The notes under the pieces: generated by a model
Databases searched by the model: none
Told to the model about the DNA's origin: nothing
What the model saw: the letters and a program-made list of their open reading frames with translations, nothing else
Assembly: GCA_036265675.1 (NCBI GenBank)
Contig: DATAOP010000035.1
Coordinates: forward strand, 1-18,105
Source: VRUE01 sp036265675
Lineage (GTDB): Bacteria; Actinomycetota; Thermoleophilia; Solirubrobacterales; 70-9
Length of the DNA stretch: 18,105 bases
Direction of reading: 5' to 3'
Made by a program: the position numbers and the translations under genes
Shown: one piece after another, positions 14,581 through 18,105 of the stretch
Layout: each line of letters starts with the position of its first letter
Position numbering within the stretch: the stretch's first letter is position 1

Positions 14581-15306
14581 CTAGTACTCATCGTGGCGCC
14601 GGATCCACAACGGCTCCGAGGCGCTCTCGTCGCGCCCCTTCGGCGTGCGGTCGAGCAGGCCGTAGAAGGCCATCGCCGGCTCGAGGCCGCGGGCGGTGGT
14701 CACGTAGGTCCGGTAGACGGTCCCGTCCGACAGCGCATACACGCTCAGGCCCGGGCCCTCGGTGACATACCCCAGGACGTCGGTACCGCATGAGCGCGCG
14801 TTCTCCTCGACGGTCGGCGGGGCCGGCCCGTCGAGGAGCGGCTTCAGCTCCTCCTCCGTGTTGAGGAAGCCGAGATCGCGATTGAAGTCGCTGCCGCCGC
14901 TCGAGACCCAGCCGATCTTCCAGCCCATCCGCTCCCTGAAGGCGAGGAGCTTCTCGAGCGGCGCGCGGGAGGTGAGGAGCAGGGTGGCATCCCTTGCCTT
15001 CAGGTGCGGGACCTGGGGATCGAGCGTGTCGGCGATCGAGGAGCAGACCGGGCAGCCGGCCTCGTAGGGCGGCCCGAACATGAAGTGGTATACGAGCAGC
15101 TGGGAGCGGCCGTCGAAGAGATCGGCGAGACCCTTCGGCCCGTCCTCGGTCTCGAACCGGTAGTCGGTCTCGACCGGAACCCAGGGCAGTTCGCGCCTCC
15201 TTCTGGTCAGCTCGTCGCCGCGCCGTGTGAGCTCCTTCTCCTCGCTGAGCAGCTCATCGCGCTCTGCCTTCCACTCCTCCTGTGTGCCGATCCGGTGCTC
15301 GCTCAT
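14581..15306 (-). CDS. DUF899 family, thioredoxin-fold protein
   Basis: Soluble protein of 241 residues belonging to the DUF899 group, recognised from its N-terminal coiled segment (WKAERDELLSEEKELTRRGDEL), the RRELPWVPVETDYRFETEDGPKGLADLFDG block, the HFMFGP and GCPVCSS (CPxC) thioredoxin-like active-site region, and a late GTVYRTY/RG-E segment. The fold suggests a redox or peroxiredoxin-like role, but the family has no established reaction. A charged helical N-terminus of about 40 residues precedes the core, as usual. GGAG lies 8 bases before the ATG at 15306. In-frame GTG codons just upstream are weaker choices. It diverges from the DUF1801-type pair across 66 bases. Confidence 0.87.
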   Translation of the reverse strand: MSEHRIGTQEEWKAERDELLSEEKELTRRGDELTRRRRELPWVPVETDYRFETEDGPKGLADLFDGRSQLLVYHFMFGPPYEAGCPVCSSIADTLDPQVPHLKARDATLLLTSRAPLEKLLAFRERMGWKIGWVSSGGSDFNRDLGFLNTEEELKPLLDGPAPPTVEENARSCGTDVLGYVTEGPGLSVYALSDGTVYRTYVTTARGLEPAMAFYGLLDRTPKGRDESASEPLWIRRHDEY

Positions 15307-15359
15307 CCTCACCACTCCTCGTGTTCGGGTCCGCCCCAATGGCCAACGATACGTTCAAT

Positions 15360-15365
15360 TAGCCT
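15360..15365 (+). promoter_or_regulatory. Candidate -10 element for the DUF1801-type pair
   Basis: TAGCCT ends 7 bases before the ATG at 15373, and no Shine-Dalgarno sequence is present. This is the same layout as at the response regulator (TAGCAT, 7 bases) and the 7600 divergent pair. It suggests that the first DUF1801-type gene is read from a leaderless mRNA. No -35 element is recognisable. Confidence 0.38.
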
Positions 15366-15372
15366 TCTGTCG

Positions 15373-15741
15373 ATGCCCCAGGACACCCCCTCTGAGCTGA
15401 TCGACGCGAGGATCGTCGAGCTCGGCGATTGGCGTGGCGAGACGCTCGCCAGGATCCGCGACCTCATCAGGGAGGCCGATCCCGAGGTGGTGGAGGAGTG
15501 GAAATGGAAAGGGACCCCGGTCTGGGAGCACGACGGGATCATCTGCACCGGCGAGACCTACAAGAAGGTCGTCAAGACCACCTTCGCCAAGGGCGCCTCG
15601 CTCGATGACCCCTCCGGCCTCTTCAACTCCAGCCTCGAGGGCAACACCAGGCGGGCGATCGACTTCCGCGAGGGCGAGGAGATCGATGGCGAGGCGTTCA
15701 AGGCGCTGATCCGAGAAGCCATTGCGCTCAATACGTCCTGA
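15373..15741 (+). CDS. DUF1801-type (YdhG-like) small protein
   Basis: Soluble protein of 122 residues. The pattern DPEVVEEWKWKGTPVWEHDGIICTGETYKKVVKTTFAKGASL, with a later FNSSLEGNTRRAIDF, is what I recall of DUF1801/YdhG-like proteins. These share a small alpha/beta fold sometimes called an iron-chaperone (frataxin-like) fold and are often said to bind small ligands. No catalytic motif is visible and no function is established. The ATG at 15373 gives the normal family length; an upstream open frame in the same phase runs antisense to the DUF899 gene and is not believable. The second gene of the same type begins 3 bases after its stop codon. Confidence 0.8.
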   Translation: MPQDTPSELIDARIVELGDWRGETLARIRDLIREADPEVVEEWKWKGTPVWEHDGIICTGETYKKVVKTTFAKGASLDDPSGLFNSSLEGNTRRAIDFREGEEIDGEAFKALIREAIALNTS

Positions 15742-15744
15742 GCG

Positions 15745-16179
15745 ATGGCCAAACGCAAGGGGCGAGAGGTATTCACCAAAGAGGAGCGCGCCGCCATGCG
15801 GGAGCGCGCCCAGGAGCAGCGGACGGCCGCTCGCCGGGGCGGCAAGGCCGATGGGGAAAGCGACCTGCTCGCCAAGATCGCCGAGATGCCGGAGCCGGAC
15901 CGGGGCATGGCCGAACGGGTGCACGCCCTCGTCAAGGACAACGCGCCGGACCTGTCGCCGAGGACCTGGTACGGGATGCCCGCGTACTCCAAGGACGGAG
16001 ACGTCGTCTGCTTCTTCCAAGGTGCCGACAAGTTCAAGGCCAGGTACTCGACCCTCGGCTTCAGCGACAAGGCGAATCTCGACAGGGGCGCGATGTGGCC
16101 GACCGCATTCGCGCTCAGCCGGCTGACACCGGCGGAGGAGAAGAAGATCGTCGCGCTGCTGAAGAGAGCCGCCGGCTGA
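15745..16179 (+). CDS. DUF1801-type protein, second tandem copy
   Basis: Protein of 144 residues. A basic, charged N-terminal extension (about 1-38, rich in Lys/Arg/Glu, predicted helical) precedes a DUF1801-like domain with RVHALVKDNAPDLSPRTWYGMPAYSKDGDVVCFFQGADKFKARYSTLGFSDKANLD and a C-terminal LTPAEEKKIVALLKRA helix. It lies 3 bases after the preceding gene and is presumably co-translated. Identity between the two is low, so this is an old paralogous pair or two distinct subfamilies, not a recent duplication. The basic tail could bind nucleic acid, but that is speculation. It ends 3 bases before the convergent SGNH hydrolase stop. Confidence 0.82.
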   Translation: MAKRKGREVFTKEERAAMRERAQEQRTAARRGGKADGESDLLAKIAEMPEPDRGMAERVHALVKDNAPDLSPRTWYGMPAYSKDGDVVCFFQGADKFKARYSTLGFSDKANLDRGAMWPTAFALSRLTPAEEKKIVALLKRAAG

Positions 16180-16182
16180 GCC

Positions 16183-17157
16183 CTAACGAGCGACGAGCGC
16201 CGAGGCGATGGCGGCGCCGCCCCCTTTGCGCCGCATCCAGTCGCGGAAGGTCGTGCTCCAAGCGGCTTCCGCCAGCATCGCCTGGCCCTGGATCGACGGG
16301 TGGAAGTAGTCGGCCGTCGAGTTTTCGTTCCCCGGGCCGAAGATTGGAATCGCGTTGAACGGCGGGATGTTGATGCCGCTCGTGTTGACGACGTTCGCGA
16401 CGTCGGCCGTCGTGAATGAGGAGTTGAAGATGGCGTATTCGTCCCAGCGGCAACGCTTGAATTCACCGCACACTTCGGCCAGCGCTTCGTTGTCGGCGAT
16501 CACCTGCTGGCGGAAGGCCGCGCGGCGTTCTTCATCTGCCTGTTCGGTGGAGAGCGGGTTCGCGAGCAGCCCCTGGCAGGTGTTGAACGCGGACCAGCGC
16601 GTCAGCGCGTTCTGATCCGGCGGTTCGGTGAAGATCGTGCGCAGGTTGTTGATGTCGGGAATGCTCATCAGCTGTATGTAGACCTTCGGGTTCGCCGCGA
16701 CCAGGACTTCGAGCGCGGCCCTGACCTGGCTGCGGAAGGTCGCGGTAGGGGTCGGCGGCAGCGCGCAGGCGTCGTTTGCGCCGATCTCGATCAGGACGAA
16801 GTCCGGATCCTGGCTCGCCGCGACCTGTGCCTGCCCGAGCAGGTTGACCGCGCGAGCGCCGGAGACCGAATCGTTGTGGGCTTCGATCGTGCCCGGGGTG
16901 ACGGCATCGAGCCGTTCTCTGAAGCTGTCGACAAGAGGGTTCGTTCCGGTCGCCCATGAGTTCTTCGGGCAGTCGAGCGCGGGCCCGGTCGGACAGCCGG
17001 GGCCGTCGGAGTTGAAGGCACGGGTTATCGAATCGCCCATGGCGGCCATCACCGACGGCGGCTTGGTCGCGGACGCCGACCCCGCGAGCAGCGCGAGCCC
17101 GATCGAGAAAACTGTGAGCGCAATCCCCAAGCGCCTGAGCATCGAAGTACGACTCAT
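16183..17157 (-). CDS. Secreted SGNH/GDSL hydrolase, phospholipase B-like
   Basis: Exported hydrolase of 324 residues. The signal peptide (about 1-30: LGIALTVFSIGLALLAGSASA) is followed by block I MAAMGDSITRAF with nucleophile S43, block III EIGANDAC (Asn), and a C-terminal DYFHPSIQGQ with the Asp-x-x-His pair, so the full triad is present, unlike the other SGNH enzyme in this window. Cysteine pairs suggest disulfides. The overall layout resembles animal-type phospholipase B/GDSL lipases, but the substrate is unproven. The start at 17157 has AGGAGG 9 bases upstream. Thirteen of 14 glutamate codons are GAA, opposite to the glycosyltransferase at 7636, which may mark foreign origin or a different expression class. 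Confidence 0.9.
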   Translation of the reverse strand: MSRTSMLRRLGIALTVFSIGLALLAGSASATKPPSVMAAMGDSITRAFNSDGPGCPTGPALDCPKNSWATGTNPLVDSFRERLDAVTPGTIEAHNDSVSGARAVNLLGQAQVAASQDPDFVLIEIGANDACALPPTPTATFRSQVRAALEVLVAANPKVYIQLMSIPDINNLRTIFTEPPDQNALTRWSAFNTCQGLLANPLSTEQADEERRAAFRQQVIADNEALAEVCGEFKRCRWDEYAIFNSSFTTADVANVVNTSGINIPPFNAIPIFGPGNENSTADYFHPSIQGQAMLAEAAWSTTFRDWMRRKGGGAAIASALVAR

Positions 17158-17292
17158 CCCGTGGTTCCTCCTACCCGGATTTACGCGCTCGATTCCGGCA
17201 CGGTTCAATGGCGTTGTCGAATCCGCGTGCCCTCATTCGTCGCATGGGTGGAGGGGCTCGGAGCGAGCTCCCGTAACGAAAGGGGATCCGAG

Positions 17293-17826
17293 ATGGGAAA
17301 GCTGATCGCGACAACACAGGCCACCATCGACGGCGTCGTCGACCCGGTCGCCGATTGGGTGCAGCCGGACGGGGATCACGGCGAGTACTCGTTCGAGCGC
17401 CAGGAGAGGTCCGGCGGGCTCGTGCTGGGCCGAAGGACCTACGAGGGGTTGGCGGGGTATTGGCCGAGCCAGACCGGCCGCTGGGCCGACATGGTCAACG
17501 CGCTGCCGAAGTACGTCGGGTCGAGGACACTGTCCGGAGATCTCGAATGGAATGCGACTCTGCTCGCGGGCGACCTCGAGGACTCGATCCCGAAGCTGAG
17601 GGACGCGGTCGAGAACGACCTCTTTATGCATGGGAGCGGCGAGTTCGCGTACAGCCTCGCCGAGAAGGGCCTGATCGACGAGTACGAGGTCTACCTGAAC
17701 CCGCTCGTCTGGGGCGAGGGCAACGTCCACGTGCTCGGCGACAGGGGAACGATCCGGATGGAGCTCGAGGACGTCCGGCGGTTCGACTCCGGAGTGGTCC
17801 TCCTCACCTACCTCCCGGCGTCCTGA
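17293..17826 (+). CDS. Dihydrofolate reductase-fold (RibD C-terminal type) reductase
   Basis: Soluble protein of 177 residues of the DHFR/RibD C-terminal family, which bind NADPH. Typical features are the opening KLIATTQATIDGVVD strand-loop, GLVLGRRTYEGLAGYWP (cofactor-binding helix), KYVGSRTL, a LFMHGSGEFAYSLAEKGLIDEYEVYLNPLVWGEG block and the closing FDSGVVLLTYLP strand. It is a stand-alone protein, not fused to a deaminase. Actinobacteria carry many such copies, often of unknown substrate. AAAGGGG about 9 bases before the ATG supports the start. An in-frame extension to 17161 is open but lacks support. It converges with the sigma-factor gene, 11 bases apart. Confidence 0.87.
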   Translation: MGKLIATTQATIDGVVDPVADWVQPDGDHGEYSFERQERSGGLVLGRRTYEGLAGYWPSQTGRWADMVNALPKYVGSRTLSGDLEWNATLLAGDLEDSIPKLRDAVENDLFMHGSGEFAYSLAEKGLIDEYEVYLNPLVWGEGNVHVLGDRGTIRMELEDVRRFDSGVVLLTYLPAS

Positions 17827-17842
17827 CCTGAGGCGGCTCAGG
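17827..17842. terminator. Candidate bidirectional terminator hairpin
   Basis: CCTGAG-GCGG-CTCAGG is a perfect 6-bp stem with a 4-base loop between two convergent genes. It begins just after the reductase stop codon and includes the sigma-factor stop. It lacks a T-run. Stem length, loop length and position mirror the hairpin at 3648-3663. Confidence 0.4.
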
Positions 17843-18105
17843 GCCGGAGGTGGCGCAGCTTGTCCGGGTTGCGGACGATGCGGATCGCGCGGATCCGGCC
17901 GCCGGCGATCTCGACCGTGAGTGCGTCGGTGACCTCGCCGTCGGGCCCGATCATCATCTGGCCCGGCTGGCCGTTGAAGCTGCTGCGCCGGACGCTGAAC
18001 CCGCGCCGCCGCAACCGCCCGCTGATGATTTTCACCAGGAAGCGGGCGATCCGGTCGACGCCGGAGAACGGCCGTCGCGCCGCCGTCACCCTGCCGCCGC
18101 CGTCG
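17838..18105 (-). CDS. C-terminal end of ECF41/SigJ-type sigma factor (cut by right edge)
   Basis: The frame is open from its TGA to the end of the window, giving the last 88 residues. The segment DGGG-RVTAARRPFSGVDRIARFL, then NGQPGQMMIGPDGEVTDALTVEIAGGRIRAIRIVRNPDKLRHLRP, is the SnoaL-like C-terminal extension of ECF41 (SigJ-type) sigma factors. Its DGGG and NPDKL motifs are known to modulate sigma activity in that group. The sigma-2 and sigma-4 domains lie outside the window. ECF41 factors usually control a neighbouring oxidoreductase, epimerase or carboxymuconolactone decarboxylase gene. The adjacent reductase is convergent, so it is not in the same operon. The protein appears complete at its C-terminus. 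Confidence 0.88.
   Translation of the reverse strand, partial: DGGGRVTAARRPFSGVDRIARFLVKIISGRLRRRGFSVRRSSFNGQPGQMMIGPDGEVTDALTVEIAGGRIRAIRIVRNPDKLRHLRP

Noticed and set aside
15004..15372. Upstream in-frame extension of the first DUF1801-type gene.
   Set aside because: It runs antisense to the DUF899 gene. The ATG at 15373 gives the usual family length and has a promoter-like element in place.
1..18105. CRISPR array, tRNA/rRNA, insertion sequence, prophage or toxin-antitoxin and other defence genes.
   Set aside because: I looked on both strands and saw no regular spacer repeats, cloverleaf-like sequence, transposase motifs or recognisable defence proteins.

Overview
The DNA is GC-rich, and almost every gene has G or C in third codon positions. 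The window looks like a chromosomal segment of a high-GC actinobacterium. A Thermoleophilia/Solirubrobacterales-type organism is my best guess, from three things: a secreted ASH-repeat protein with a proline linker and basic beta-rich C-terminal domain, a trypsin-like protease with a Cys/Arg-rich C-terminal module, and the tail of an ECF41/SigJ-type sigma factor. This assignment is inference from recalled family resemblance, not from a search. I see no tRNA, rRNA, CRISPR array, insertion sequence, phage gene or recognisable defence system, and no gene-free stretch longer than 300 bases.

Layout. Bases 1-1938 (minus strand) hold an OmpR-type response regulator, its overlapping histidine kinase, and the 5' end of what is probably a membrane protein that runs off the left edge. 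Bases 1954-4901 hold a possible tiny ORF, a manganese-type cupin, a secreted ASH-domain protein (plus strand) and a secreted S1 protease (minus). Bases 5015-7145 (minus) hold a secreted SGNH esterase and an iron-uptake remnant. The remnant consists of an intact efeU permease under an IdeR/DtxR-like box, followed by only the C-terminal tail of EfeO behind a twin-arginine-like leader. A GFA-family zinc protein and a UGT-type glycosyltransferase diverge around 7600. The glycosyltransferase overlaps an NDH-2-type dehydrogenase.

Bases 10254-13235 (minus) hold three overlapping genes: a large GT-C-like membrane protein, a small one-helix membrane protein and a macro-domain protein with no ordinary start codon. 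Bases 13333-15306 (minus) hold a secreted endonuclease/phosphatase-fold protein and a DUF899 protein. Two tandem DUF1801-type genes follow on the plus strand, then a second SGNH hydrolase (minus), a dihydrofolate-reductase-fold reductase (plus) and the sigma-factor tail (minus, cut by the right edge).

How the parts relate. Most genes are single or paired units with unrelated jobs: signalling, iron uptake, envelope and secreted hydrolases, redox. I found no complete new multi-gene system. The signals most worth following are the collapsed Efe iron-uptake operon, the macro-domain gene whose start codon is missing, a recurring TANNNT-6/7 nt-ATG layout (likely leaderless transcripts) before four genes, a symmetrical site between two divergent promoters, and two secreted-protein genes with glutamate codon use opposite to a neighbour.
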